Shown here piece after piece: positions 12,096 through 24,900 of a DNA stretch of 51,754 nt. Made by a program: the position numbers and the translations under genes. Position 1 is the stretch's first letter; every line of letters starts with the position of its first letter. A model generated the notes under the pieces. It saw only the letters and a program-made list of their open reading frames with translations. It ran no database searches and was not told where the DNA came from. The DNA lies in assembly GCA_027575765.1 (NCBI GenBank), contig JANBPT010000238.1, forward strand, positions 1 to 51,754, given 5' to 3'. Source of the stretch: Tieghemiomyces parasiticus (lineage: Eukaryota; Kickxellomycota; Dimargaritomycetes; Dimargaritales; Dimargaritaceae).

Positions 12096-13649
12096 TTACA
12101 TATCGTCATTTGACGGGAAATGGCCAAACGTGGCTGACGTGGGTGCGGAGCCCGGATTGCTACCGGGCTCCATCGGATCCACCTTCTTGTTCTTCTTGGC
12201 CCACCGCAGGCCGCACGCATTGCATAGCGTCTTGGGGCCTTGCGGCCCCTTGCGCCACTCGGGAGACTCGACCGTGCCACAGTCCGTACACACGTGCTCC
12301 AGAGCGTCCGTCTTAGTCCGACGCTTCTTGCGGCGCGCGGCTGCTGCCATCGCCGACGATGTGGAGGTGGGGGGGCCACTGCTACCGGCGGAGACCCCAC
12401 TGGTGGTTGATGCGGGCGCTGGTGTGACGCCACCGGCGCTGCAGCCGCTCATGTCGCCAAGGGAGGTGGTGCCCAGGTCGAGAAGGTCTGGCAGACCACC
12501 CAGGTAGTCCATCTTGCCTGTCATGAGCCGGTTGCGCAGGTGGTTGAGTTCAAACTCATCGTTCATGGCACCCGTGATCTTGAGCAGCGTGTCCTCGTCG
12601 CCGCCGAGCTGTTGGTACTGGCGCACCAGGAGTTCGTTTTCTAGCTTAAGCTCGAGCAAATTGTCCATGAACGAAGTGGCCTTCATAGGGTAGGGCCGCG
12701 CGATGCTGAAGAAGCACTTGGCCACGGGGAAGCCAGCCAGGCCGCTGCCGGCAGATACCTGGCCAAAGGACCCGCCCGAGCCGGGCGACAGGCCCGAGCT
12801 GCCCGATTGAATGGATAGGTTGGAGTTGGACACGCCCGCGGTAGGGTTGCCAAAGAAGGGGTTGTTGCTGCCTGAGCAATCAGCGCCTGGCCCGTACGCC
12901 AAGTTGGTCCCGCCGGCAGCGGCCGCCGCCAGCTGTGAGGCCTGCTGGTGGTTGGCGGCGGTAGCCGCGGCATTCAGGTTGAGGCCCGTGGCCGTGTTGG
13001 CTATGTCTAGATCGCTGGAGGGGCCGGACGAGGGGGTGCCGGGTTGGTCGGTCGTGAACCACGGGTGGCCCACCACCTCCAGCAGAATAAAGCGATCGTC
13101 CTTCTTGCGGAAGCGGTAGAAAAGGCGAAAGTCGCGCTGGATGATGGCCATGTTGAACTCGCGGATATACGTGTCAATGTCGTCCACGTGAATAAACTCG
13201 GTGATGCTGCGGCCTATCAGTTCCTCGGGCGTATAGCCCACCACCTCGACCGAGGACGGTGAGCAAAACATGATTCTGCCCGAGGGTGAAATCACGTGCA
13301 CCATATCGGTGATCTCGTTCACAATGCGGTGGTGCCAGTTCTTGCGCTTGGTGAACTCGGTCTGGTAAACGGCGCTACCCGAGATAGCCGTGGCGGCGGG
13401 GGCAGTGTGGCCCCCAGAGTTTGACTGTTGGTGGCTGAGGCCGCTCGAGCGGTTTCGAGCGTACTGAGTGGGCAGGCCGAGGCCGGCAGTTACTTTCTGA
13501 GCGCTGGCCGACATGGCACGCAAGCCTGTGGTGTCCTGGCGCAGGGCACCGGGGTTGCGCGGGTTAAAAATGGGGAAGGGGCTGCTGGCCTGTCCGCCGC
13601 CCCCCTCATTCGGGCCAGCCGGGAAGCCATGGTTGTGTGGATGGTCCAT
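12096..13649 (-). CDS. wc-2: White collar 2-type PAS/GATA zinc-finger transcription factor
   Basis: A single exon of 517 aa. The start is the first ATG (MDHPHNHGF) of a frame that stays open a little further upstream. The N-terminus is low in complexity. A PAS domain begins near residue 108 (NEITDMVHVISPSGRIMF) and continues through GYTPEELIGRSITEFIH to HPWF near 197. It resumes at KCFFSIARPYP (about 311-321) after roughly 110 Ser/Gly/Asn/Ala-rich residues. A helix rich in E and L (LLELKLENELLVRQYQQL) follows, then a basic KRRTKTD patch and one GATA finger, C454-x2-C457-x18-C476-x2-C479, with the 18-residue loop typical of WC-2. There is no flavin-binding cysteine motif of the LOV type, so this is the WC-2-like partner and not the photoreceptor WC-1. 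The family forms the nuclear white-collar complex that drives light and clock responses. No WC-1 gene is in the window. Confidence 0.93.
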   Translation of the reverse strand: MDHPHNHGFPAGPNEGGGGQASSPFPIFNPRNPGALRQDTTGLRAMSASAQKVTAGLGLPTQYARNRSSGLSHQQSNSGGHTAPAATAISGSAVYQTEFTKRKNWHHRIVNEITDMVHVISPSGRIMFCSPSSVEVVGYTPEELIGRSITEFIHVDDIDTYIREFNMAIIQRDFRLFYRFRKKDDRFILLEVVGHPWFTTDQPGTPSSGPSSDLDIANTATGLNLNAAATAANHQQASQLAAAAAGGTNLAYGPGADCSGSNNPFFGNPTAGVSNSNLSIQSGSSGLSPGSGGSFGQVSAGSGLAGFPVAKCFFSIARPYPMKATSFMDNLLELKLENELLVRQYQQLGGDEDTLLKITGAMNDEFELNHLRNRLMTGKMDYLGGLPDLLDLGTTSLGDMSGCSAGGVTPAPASTTSGVSAGSSGPPTSTSSAMAAAARRKKRRTKTDALEHVCTDCGTVESPEWRKGPQGPKTLCNACGLRWAKKNKKVDPMEPGSNPGSAPTSATFGHFPSNDDM

Positions 13650-14137
13650 CGTTGGCGGCCAAGGGAGACCAGTGGTTTTTTCTGCCAAGTAGAGTGGCGA
13701 AGCGTGGTGGGGTCGGAGGTGCGGCGGGTTAGCGGCGAGTCAAAGGTGGAGAGGTGCGAGGATGGGCAGGGCGAGATTAGTAGCGATGTAGACAGTTGGA
13801 TGGAGGGCGCAGGAATGCAGAGTATGGGGGGGTTGAGCTATTACCAAGGGCGCGTGGCGTGTGGCCGCGCGCTGACCCGGTCGGCTGAAAAAGATGCGTC
13901 GGAGGGAAAGGTTGGCGGGGAATCCCACAGGTGGGAAGGGAATCCGCTCGAAATCCCCTTTCCGTCCCTCGACATGCTCAGGATCAGTTCAGAACGGATG
14001 GGCACGGAGGCCGCCGCCATATTACTGCAACCTGCTGGTGGTCCCGGCGGACCCCGGCAAGGCTTGTCCAGTGACCGGCAGGCCAGGCGAAGGATAAGTG
14101 GGAGAGTGGAGAGCCGGCTACGCACAGCGGTATCCAG

Positions 14138-14265
14138 TCACTCCACCCGGCTACGCCGCGCCTTCTTGTATCCCAACACGTACACCCAGTACCTCGGTCC
14201 CTTGAAGAGCACCAACATCCGCGGCATAACCCACCAGTCGATAGGAAAGCACCGACCTAAAACGC
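14138..14265 (-). other. Unassigned exon-like ORF in the wc-2 upstream region
   Basis: On the minus strand a strong acceptor (pyrimidine tract ending ttttccag at 14266) is followed by a frame of 41 codons to a TGA at 14140-14138. The product contains PIDWWVMPRM, LVLFKGPRYWVYVLGYKK and a basic end, ARRSRVE. About 32 of its 41 codons end in G or C, as in the real genes here and unlike the surrounding DNA. Internally an ATG opens a 29-codon ORF (MPRMLVLF...). It may be the last exon of an unrecognised small-protein gene whose first exons I could not place, or an upstream ORF in the leader of wc-2, which is transcribed in the same direction. I do not recognise the family. Confidence 0.3.
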
Positions 14266-17200
14266 CTGGAAAACAGGCAGACTTACGCAAACAGAGGGAC
14301 GCACTCAGTGTGGTGTGCACGGGGGCTTGCAGTGAGAGGCGTGGTAGAGTATGCGGAAACTTAGTACAGAGAAACCAGAGGAAACCTGAAGTTAATGATT
14401 GCGGCTGGAGGAAGCGGGCGTTGGGTTGGCAGCATCAAAGCGTAGTGAGAGTGAGAGGGGATGGACCACAAAAAAAGTCAAAGCAGTGGTGTAGAGAGTC
14501 TGGTGGACCGCTGGCCCGGCGGCCGGAGATGTTAAGCGGGGAGGGCTGTACGAAAGGCAAAAGCTGTCTGGTTAGGTAACCGCCCAAGTGGAATAGATGT
14601 TCACTCCTGAATTAAATACGAGGGTTGAGTCGCCGTGAGTAAGCAGAAAGAAGCAGTTGCTACGACCGAGAGTAGGACCCAGTTCAACAGTATCTACGAC
14701 TGTAAAGATTGGCCGTAAATGGAAGTAAACTAGAAAAAAAAAAGAGGGGCGGATTGCGGGAGTGCGATGATGGGGAAAAAAGCGGCTGGAGGAGGTAGGG
14801 GTACTTCTAAATACCAGGATCCGGTCTGGGAGAGGGCTGGCGGGTCGAGTGGATTATATATACAGCGGCCTCGTCCAACCGACATTGTTGGACAGAAACC
14901 CATCCACCCCGCTGAACATTGGGGGATGGGGGTGGGAATAAATTCTCCGCGGCTCCCCCTATTGTCCCCTACCCTCCCCAGATAGTAAAAATGGGGTGGC
15001 ACTCGTGGTGTAAACGGGGAGGGAGGAGAAGTGGCAGGCACAGCGGGGGGGGTGGTCTGACGGTATAAAGCTATTACGCAAGTGTGAACCCCACACGGCT
15101 CATCCGCCGGCTTCTCACACCTGCTTCCCCATTCTTCCGGCCGAGGGTCATTGGTATAGCCTTTCCCGCCTATCTCCTCCCCTCACGTACCACGGAGGTA
15201 TTCGACTCAATTTAGAACGCAGGTCAAGCCGATAGGAGTCCGTGGTGCCATTCGGTGGACTTGGCGTACCGCAGCATCGCACTGCGCCTTGACCAGCCGC
15301 CCTCTTGGCGAGCGGCCGAACCGTCGTGTATTAACACTTCGGTCTAGCCGGTGGGTGGGTAACCGACGTCTCTCAGGAAGCCGATGGTCGTGCACCCCCC
15401 CCCCTTTCGCAGCGATATATCCGTACCACGGCCTACCATGCCCCGCCCTCACAGCCTGCGCAACATATTGGTAAGCTAGTACCCGCCTGCACTGCAGCCT
15501 GGCTGGCCAAGGGAAATGACGGCGGAAAAATACCGAATTATACGCGATCCTGGGGATGGGACGGCCCCTCTTCGTAGCTGACTGACTGGCTATTGACTGG
15601 CCACCATAACGTGTGCGCACGGGGCAGCTACCGTTGCTGGGCTGTTGCTATGTCGTTTACTCCTCCCCTTCTTAGGATTTAATCGGTAGACCGTGCTGGC
15701 TGGCTAGGCCGCGAAGGATAGGGGGACGAGGGGCAGGCAGGTCCACACGAGAGGGGGTGATTGGCATGCTTTAACGGTCCTTCCTTTCATACTATACGGC
15801 CTAACCTCGCATTGCTGCCGAGCCCAGTTCGCCTTTGGCGTTGCTACACTACTACTTGCGTTTCGGAGAATAATGAATTCGAACAGACCGGATTGCTGAC
15901 GAAGGACTGTAGCCAGATGGTATGTTACAGGGTTATCTGACGCCCGCTCTCCAGATCGCGGAATACGCAATCAGTGGGCCAAAATATCGCCAACTGTGCA
16001 CCTTTTGGGTCAATACCCTTTCCGTTGCCCTATCCCATTGAGCCGCCACCTTACATGCCCTTTCTTGAGCCTCTTTCTACACGTTAGGAACCTACAGACG
16101 ACTCGATTGCGATGGCCTCGATCGCTGCCGATGGAGCGACGCCGAACACCTCTAATATTACCTATTTATTCAGGGGTAATGCCTATCAGGGGTAAGCAAT
16201 CAGGCCGGTAAGCGCCATATCAGCGGCCAGTGTATAGGATGCAACCTAGGCCGCGTAAAGCCACCGGTACTATTTGCGGTCTCTCCGAGATTTACTTTAC
16301 ATTACTATACTACTAGACCTTGGGTGCTGTGGTGAGGGGGAAGGTAACGACACGATGTGAGGTGAGTGAAAGGCACTGCACTACGAGACGACCTGCGTCA
16401 CTCCCTTGCCCGCCTACGTTACACATTACCTTCCATATTGGCAACGACGGAGATTCAATTACGGCTTGTTTTCTTCCCCATCGGCTCCGATCCTCCGCAC
16501 GGGACGACGTTGACGCCCCCACCGCCTAGTTAGTCACTGAAGGGGTTAAATCTACCTGCCGTGGGGAGAAGGAAAGGGCTGACAGTACGGGCTAATCGAG
16601 CCTACCATGATGTAACAGCGGCCGGTTAGCGGGGTAGTAACACTAAATAAATAAAACTACAACCCTGGTTACCATGTCCCCCTTAGCGTCAACCAAGTCC
16701 TGAGCCGTCATTGGTTACAGCCTAGAGCTTTATAGGTGCCCGACGGGACTGGACAGATGTCAATGTAGCGAGCCAGTTGTGCTCTAGTGTTGATCATAAT
16801 TCAATATTTGACGTGGACTCTTGCTTCAAGGCGGCCTTACTACCTGTTGTCCCTCTTGGTAGCCTCCGGTTGTGATTGTACGTCTTGGGGATTTAAACTA
16901 GTCAGCCCCCCCTCATTTGCTGCAATGTTGGAGGTGGCGGTAAAATTTATCGAGAACTCAGTAAGACCCATAAAGGGTCGTGGCCATGAATAGTAGAAGC
17001 TTTAGAAGAGTTTGACACCTCCTAACCGGGGTTAAGGACTCGGTGAGGGAGCAACACTAACGCTGTATCCATCCTAGCAGCAAAAAAAAACCCCCGCATA
17101 GGAAGTCAGCATGAAAGGTTTGGTCGCAGGCACAGGTACTAAAGCGTCGACGGGATCGAGCCAAGGCCTAATCGATCGAGAGCTAACCTTTCGATCCAAC

Positions 17201-18357
17201 AATGGCCCCAACCGCCGTATAATTGTATTGGCCTGGGATATTAGGCCAGGGTGGGGGTGGTGGCGGTGGGATGGGACATTTCAGATGAGGGAGGGTGAAC
17301 GGGCTGAGTATGGGGTGGTCATTGCGCAGAAAAGTGAGGAGTATAGCTGAAAAGTCCCCACCGCATCGACCAGCCATCGGGGGAGGATCGAATAGCGATC
17401 GGGGAGCTCGATAGATATATATATAGTTGACCTGGTAGAGCGGTACGTACCACGTCCGACCGCGGAAAATAAACGGGTACATGGTGAGCGAGCCTACTGG
17501 TCTAGATATCTATTTGTCAACCTGCATTAATGCTTCCATTACCATATCCTCGTAGACTATCGCAACACACGCCAGTACGGGTAGGGTCCTTCACGGAGGG
17601 TTAGGTCATAGGTATCCCCGCCAACTGGTGGCCCTATGAACACTGCCAACCTTGACACAATATCCCTTTCCGCCGTTTCATCTAGGCCTACTCCTCTTTC
17701 GGGAAATATCGCGCTGACCTGCCGGCATCGGAGTTCAGATCAGCGATCAGATCGGTCGAGCGTACTGCGATGGTGGGTGCACTGCGGGACTTGAGCGGGC
17801 AGAGCGGTGGCAGGAAATGATAACCTACCGGAGGCTGATGGGCCCGGAATCTATTACTATCCGTGGGCGGTGATGGTGTAAATCTAATAGAGAGACGTCA
17901 GTTGTTTAACCCTTAACACTCTACACAGCTACCGTAGGCCCGCGGGTGTCGTAGCTTCAATACTAGGACCGGCGTGGCCTCCTAAAGGAATCAATCTATC
18001 TGGTGGATAGTAAAGAACGGGCTTTCCTCATCGTCGCGAGCCACACACGCCTATGAGGTGTGCCCGGATTAACAGTCACTACGGTGAATACACCGGTCGG
18101 GATGACCTTCCCCACAGCTTGAGGTAGAGCCTTAGTCGGCAACAGCTTGCTTCCCCCTTGGGATCGGTGGCCCGTTTGCCGACGGACCAGGGTCTACGGT
18201 TAGGTCGGGCCATACTTCCGGCTGGTTGGCTACAGACCGTACCGCGCCCAAGGAAAGCCGAACTAGGCGATTGACTTGCGACTACGAGTGCATCCGAGAG
18301 GCCTGTCTGTATTAGGAGGACTAGGCCTGGTGACTTATTTTCCACCCTCGCCCACTC

Positions 18358-18376
18358 GTGTGTGTGTGTGTGTGTG
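18358..18376. repeat. (GT)n microsatellite
   Basis: A 19 bp perfect GT tract lies in the gene-poor region, followed by degenerate GT-rich sequence. Confidence 0.95.
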
Positions 18377-21300
18377 CGTGCGAGTTTGGACACGCTTGAC
18401 AAATGGAGCTGATGGTAAGGCAAGGGTACGCTGACGTCATTCAATAAAAAGGCGCTTACTTCATCACGTCTTCCCGTGCGTTGTGTAGAAGTCAGGGGGG
18501 CCCGCTTGCTCAAACCGGATCAAAAAAGTCGGACAGCCTTACCCGAAAAGGAAAGTAATGATACGGATCCTGGACTGGAGGGTGAGCCTCGGACATTTGT
18601 CTTGTCGCTCCCTGCAACAACGTGTCACATGCCCTATAACGCACGACGATAAATCGGCCACGCAAGACCCAGATCGATCGGCGGAACCTTGAATTTCCAT
18701 CGCCATAGTGAGGCCCTGTTAAGGTGGATAGGTGGAGGACACCGCGAATTTATTAAATTACTGCCTTCCGCAGAGAACCGCCACCGCAGTGGGTTCACTG
18801 ACTGCGACACTTGGTAAATGTGCTAGCTGAATTACCAGCATCGGAGTCCCAAGAGGGGGGGGACAGATTCTACCTCCGAGCTGCGAGGACAGGCCGGGGA
18901 GTAGAGGAAGGTAAACGTGGAGTGGGTCGTTGGTCTAGGCCCTGGCCGGCGTCCCTACTGCAGCCAACGTGGGCCTGTGCCCCTTTCCTGCCGACCGGAT
19001 GAATGGGCGGGGGGGGGGAAGAGCGGGTGCCGCAGTGCATGACCAACCATGAACACGCCACCAGTTGCGGTGGCTAAGTGTGAATACGGTTGTACATACT
19101 GGCCACGGCGCACCGTTTCGTTGGTGCTCATTTATTCCTGGGCGCGGGCTAGAGCCTCTGGCACACCATTCAACGGTGACTGAATTACCCCCACCGAACG
19201 CGTTCCACTAACCTGGAGCTGGTGGGTTGGCTCCAGTGGCCCGTGCCGAATTGCACCCTCCACCCCACCCCCTTCCCCCGTTTTTTCCCCTTCGCACACG
19301 CCCTCCCCCACCCCACCCTCATCCCCCTTACCCTTGGTTAGCCAAAATGTCTTAGCACACCACCTGTAAAAGTTGGGTTTTTGGAATACTGACATCATTT
19401 TACTATTCCTTGCACTTGGGTCGTGAAGATTAAGGGCTCGCCGCTTGTCGCGGTGGACCGTCGCGAAGTTTGTATGGAGGCTTTTGGCCGGTCCATCCGA
19501 CGCCCCTCCCCCTGGCAGGCCCAAGCCCAAGCTGACTTTTGCACTGTCCATGGCCGGATTAGCTTCTCGGCAGGCCGGTACAACTACTCACACGACAGAG
19601 TTTGTCTTTGGTTGGTGAAGCGCTACCCTCCCTCTGATATTCGTTATTAGAGGTAAGATTCTAGCCAGTATCGGTATAGTGGAGGCCCGCGTCTCTCTAC
19701 CGTCCAGTTGACTCAACTGGGGTGGGTAATCCTTAGACGGCGAAAAACAGAGGGAGGCGTTAGCCTCCACTCATCCGAGCTACTAGCCCGTAAAACCCCT
19801 GACGGTGTGGTTGGATTTCGACTGGTCAAAGGATAGGCGCAATGGCAGGAGGGGGGGGCGGTCACGACGCTGCCCAGTGCAATCAATACGCGGGTGGGCC
19901 CGGTGTGGTCATGAAGGGGAGGTACCGTTGCCGTCGGGGTCTTCCTAACAGTATTCGCACTGTCACCTGCAGGCCCGGCGCCCAAGGCGGGTTTCCACGG
20001 CTTTGGCAGCCTAGGTCGGCCGGGAGTGCGTAAATGGCCGCCCCTCCAGACGACCAGCACCCGCAATGTTCCTGCGGTCGGCCGAACAGCTCGGAAATTA
20101 CAGAGATTGGGAGACCGAATTAAACTGGTGACGGTAGATACGGAAGATAACCCCTATGTCAACCCCACTCATCGAACTGTCCCCATTTGCCTAATTAGGT
20201 TAATATAGTGATATGTGGGTTCCCTCCGGTGGGGCCGAGATAGGGACCCGGCGTTTCCGCGCCAAAGACCACCAGACAGGCGGGGGCCGAGCTAACCTAT
20301 CGCAGGCCACGTGTGGACTCGGTCGGGGGGCTCTCAAGGGGTCGCCCCCCTCCTATCCGCTCCCCCTCCCTCCCGTCTCACCACCCCCCTTTGGGCTGGC
20401 CAGCCAGTGGGTGCGATACCAGGGTGACAAATGGGTGGAGTGGGGGCGATTAGGACAGGCGGGTAATCTACTCATACCATCTCCCATTGGGCCAATCGTA
20501 ATGCCCAGAACGATGAAGGGACAGATTGGGTAGGAATGGGGTGATGCCCCATGAGACGAGGCCATTGTGCGTTTGCTATTATTATTCGCCCTTCGTTCGG
20601 CCTGGCTTGCCTTTACTGGTTTATCCAGAATTAACTGTGCACGGTTGCCCGCTGGGACTTCGGGTTGAACAACCTCCCATTGCGTTCGGGAGTGGCCAAA
20701 TGGCCGTTTTTCAGCCGGTCCAAACCTACAAAATTGGATACTGTTTCCCAATTTTTCCTTAAACACTGGTAATTTACCCTTACTCAACCCAGCTGGCCCT
20801 TACCGGCAATTGTCAGCCACGAAAGACGTCCAATTGATACGGTAGAATTAAAAAGGAGCCGGTGGCCATAGAGTGCAAGATCAGGGAGGAGAGAGATATT
20901 ATTTAACGTCGCTTAAGTGCCGTGGCCCACATGGGCTGGGCGTCTAGGCCGGCGTACGTTTAACTTGAAAGACTCCAGAAGGGGGGGGGGGCAGAGAATG
21001 ACTCCACCAGCAGTGGGGTGGGTGGCCCCCGGATGTCCAGACCAGCCAAGAGACGATACGCGTTTTCCATCTAAGGACGGGCGGAAGATTAATACCGCCT
21101 TTTCCGCCTGTTAGCATACAATCTGGGCAACCGGATAAGAGCGGTGGTATGTAGCCAGGATGTCACCTTGTGCGTTTTCTAGGCTACATGTATTTGCCGT
21201 GATCTACACATCCATCCCGAGATTGCGGTACCAATTGCTCGCCGGGTCCCAGATTCAGCGTGGCGGCGTCAGAGGCATTCCCACATCCTTCACTTCTCCC

Positions 21301-21953
21301 CATTTCACTACCATAATCTGCCGGAGGCCTGCGCCACCGAGCCAAAATTGATAAAGGCATAGCGGTATCGCTGAGAGCTCATGACCAAATAAAAAGTTGG
21401 GGGGTCGAGTGTACAACCCAGACACCCCGCGGCCAAGTATAAGGGTGCTGGTCAGACCTGAGGAAGGAAGGGGGTGGCCAGAACATGATGGCCCTAATAT
21501 AGAGGCAACCTTCCGCTTACTCGCGTTCCTTGTTGAACGAAGCGAGTGGCCTAGTCGGTAGTGACAACTCCTAAGCAACAAATTAAAGTGGGCTCGCTAT
21601 ACCGACCAGAGAGACATGTCATCGCCAGGACCACCTGCTCCAACCCCGGTGGAAAGGTAAATGAAACCCCTTGCTTTACGTCCTTCGCAGTCTAGGTTCA
21701 TCGCCTTGATCGTATTCGATCAAGGTGCCATCGCCGATCAATCCCGCGTAAAGTTCGTCCGGTGCACATACACACAAGGAATACCTGAGCCGCTTAATCA
21801 ATTTTCGCTTGTCCTGCTTAAGTAACTTTATCGTATGAGACCAACTGCTTGCGTATCCGCTCCCGACCACCCTGGCCTTAACGGGATGGGTAATGGTGTT
21901 CGGCACCCTGGCCCGACCGTATCTCATCTTGGACGGTACAAGAACCAAGCGGT

Positions 21954-24900
21954 CTAGACACGGTGACCCTGGTTCTGAAGCCACTTGCGGTGGGCGGCCG
22001 CACGGAGCTCGGCGGCGCTGGTCGGTCCAGTCTTGGCCACCATATCAGTGAGCCAGCCGTGGGGGTTCTGAAGGAGCTCCCAAGGGTCGCCGTACTCCTG
22101 AACCTCGCCGCGGTCCAGCACCAGGATGCGGTCGTAGTCGCCAATGACGGTGTGGAGCCGGTGGGCGATGGTGAGAATGGTGGCGTGGGCGAATTGAGTG
22201 TGAATGGTCTGTTGGATGAGCCGGTCGGTGCTCAAATCCACGTTGGCCGTCGCCTCGTCCATGATGATAACCCGAGCCCGGCGCAGGACAGCGCGGCAGA
22301 GCGAGAATAGCTGTCGTTCGCCCACCGAAAAGTTTTTGCCGTTCTCTGTTACCACGCTCTCCAACCGGTCCGGAAGGCGCTCGATGGCCGGCTTCAGCTC
22401 ACACATGGCCAGGGCGTCCCAAATCTCAGCGTCGCTGTGCTGATCAAACGGGTCTAGATTAAAGCGTAAGGTACCGTGGAAGAGGAATGCCTCTTGCGGG
22501 ATAATGGCCAGACGGCGGCGCAGGGCGCGGAGACCCAGGGCACTGATATCCACCCCATCGATCCAGATGCAGCCGGCAGGATAAGGTTCCGTGAGACGAA
22601 ACAGGGCCGTCAGCAGGGACGACTTGCCCGCGCCCGTGCGGCCCACCACACCAATTTTCTCGGCCGGTCGGGCAGTGAAGCTGATATTGTGCAGGACAGG
22701 GGCCGTCGAGCCCGGGTACCGCAGAGAGAGGGATTTGAATTCAATCGCGCCCTGGTCGGGCCACGCTGGCGGTGGCACGACCGGTTTCGAAGTCAGGGCT
22801 GACGGAGGAGCCAGCGGACCGGCCGCACCGGATTTCTCCTCGGAAGGGAGGCCAACGTAGGCCATCATGCGTTCCACGGCCACGAATAAAATCTCAACCT
22901 CCGTGGTCTGCCGAACCATCCACTGTAACAGACCCAGCAGCTGGATAATGTATACCAGTCCCAGGCCCACCAGATTGGGGTTGCTGCCGGCCCGGCCGGT
23001 GACGGTTACAAAGGCCGCCAAGGTCAAAAACATGGCCGACATAAAATCGAGGCGGAACCCGAGCCAACGGCTCGCGCCAATGAACACAAAGTAGGCGCGG
23101 GAGTTCTGGTCCAGTGCCGCGCCAAACCGGGCGCTGAAATGCCGGCCGGCGCCGAACGCGCGCAGGGTACCTAGGCCGTCCAGGGTCTCCGAGAGGGTAG
23201 AATAGACGGGACTGCGCGAGGCGCTCTCGATACGTTTGATGACACGGTTGGCCAGCATGTAGTACCGGCGGAGTAGACCGAAACCAACCAGGATCACAGG
23301 GACCGATATGACAATAAACGGGTTGGCCATACAAATGACAACGATGGCCCCCGTGACCATCAGTAGGCACTGGGTGGCGTCGTACATATTCAGCGGTAGC
23401 ATCTCATCAACACTGGACTGGTCCTTGGTGAAGCGATTAAGGATCCGACCCTGCGGGTTGACGTGAAAGAAATGCATGGGACTGGCCAGGACTGCGTCCA
23501 GCATGTGGTAAAACGTGGCGTCACTGGCCCGCAGTGTCATGAGTAGGCAGGCCACCGCCCGCACAATGGCCAGGGCGCAGGTGAGGAGCGCCATGCCGCC
23601 GTAGAGGGCCGGGTGGCGCCAGTTATGCTGTTCGGCGTAGGGCATGGACGACCACCGCGTCAAAACGTAGTCTGTCATGAGTAGGCACACCTGCGTGCCC
23701 ACCATGAGCGCGGCCAAGATGCATAGGGTCCCCACCGAGCTGCCGAAGCGGAAGAAGCGGTAGTAGAGACTAATTGGGGGACTGCCTTCATCCACGGTCT
23801 CTTCGTCGCCAATCTTAGCCTCGGCGGAGGGGATGCCGCCGGAAACTGGAGGCCCAGTAGCACCCGTAGGATGTTTGCTCGGACTGGACGCCGGATCATC
23901 AGAAGACTTTGAGCAGTGGGTCGGTAGAGCAGTGGCGAGATGGGAAGACGTGTCGGACGGTAGGGGCGACGCCGAACCATCCGACTCACCGCTCAAGGAC
24001 GCTGAGTCGTTATCCCCGGGCCGCATCGGGTCGATACGGCCTAGCGGATGGCCGCCGCTGGGCAAGGTAGACAGGTCGCAGAGGTGATGGACGAAATCGC
24101 GGATGGACTGCGATGAGGCACTGTGCGGGTCTTCACGACGCAGGGCCGAGGCTACCGGTCGTTCCGGGGTGGAAAGGCTAGTGGACGTCACAGCCCCCAG
24201 GGTGGTGGCAGAACCGTAGGTGCCGTCTTCCTGGGCTCCACTGAGCAGGAGGGCCATAACCTGGTCGACAGGTCCCTGGGCGAACGCCCGGCCCTGGTCT
24301 AAGAGCAGTACCGAGTCGCACTCGGTCACGAACTGGATCTGGTGGGTTACCAATATCCGGGGTTTCCCGGCCAGTAGCCCGCACACCACATTTTGGAACA
24401 GATGACGGGCGACGTGCGGGTCCACCGCGCTCAACGGGTCGTCCAGGACGTACAGGTCGGCCTTTTGGTACACGGCACGGGCCAAGGAGAGGCGGGCGCG
24501 CTGGCCGCCGCTCAGGTTTGTCCCCTTCTCGCCGACCATGGTCAAGTCACCGTCCGCAAACAAGGTAAAGTCAGTCGCCAGGGCGCAGCACTCGACTACA
24601 GTATTATACCAGACCGGGTCGAAGGGAGCGTAGAAGAGGATATTGTCGCGGATGGTGCCGGCCATTATCCATGGGACTTGGGCCGAGTAGCCGACGCGGG
24701 GCTGGCGGGCACCGGTCCCAAAATCCAGCTGTCCGCTCAGCAAAGTCAATTCACCCAGGACTGACATACATAGTGACGATTTTCCGCTGGGTCCGGGTGG
24801 AAGTCGTCGGGGATGGTGGGAGGGTGGGTCGATAAGGAAAGCAAAAGGTGAAGTTCGACAGTGCGTTAATAAAATAGAGGGCCTCGTCAGTTGTTTTTTG

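Larger units (their letters stand above)
13650..21953. other. 8.3 kb gene-poor region upstream of wc-2
   Basis: The region presumably contains the wc-2 promoter and leader (from 13650 upward on the minus strand). Beyond one exon-like ORF (14138-14265, minus) I recognise no gene in either strand. Open frames after 14.6 kb are short and without coding bias. Features seen are a GT microsatellite (18358-18376), poly(C) at 15395-15404, poly(G) at 19009-19018 and 20981-20991, and a short AT repeat near 17414-17424. An ORF of 383 codons on the plus strand (13428-14579) runs antisense to wc-2 and into this region; it is treated under findings. Confidence 0.5.

Noticed and set aside
21540..21599. Possible tRNA: TGGCCTAGTCGG fits a box A and the flanking AAGCGAG can pair with CTCGCTA downstream.
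   Set aside because: The span is only 60 nt, there is no box B or T-arm, and no anticodon stem could be drawn.
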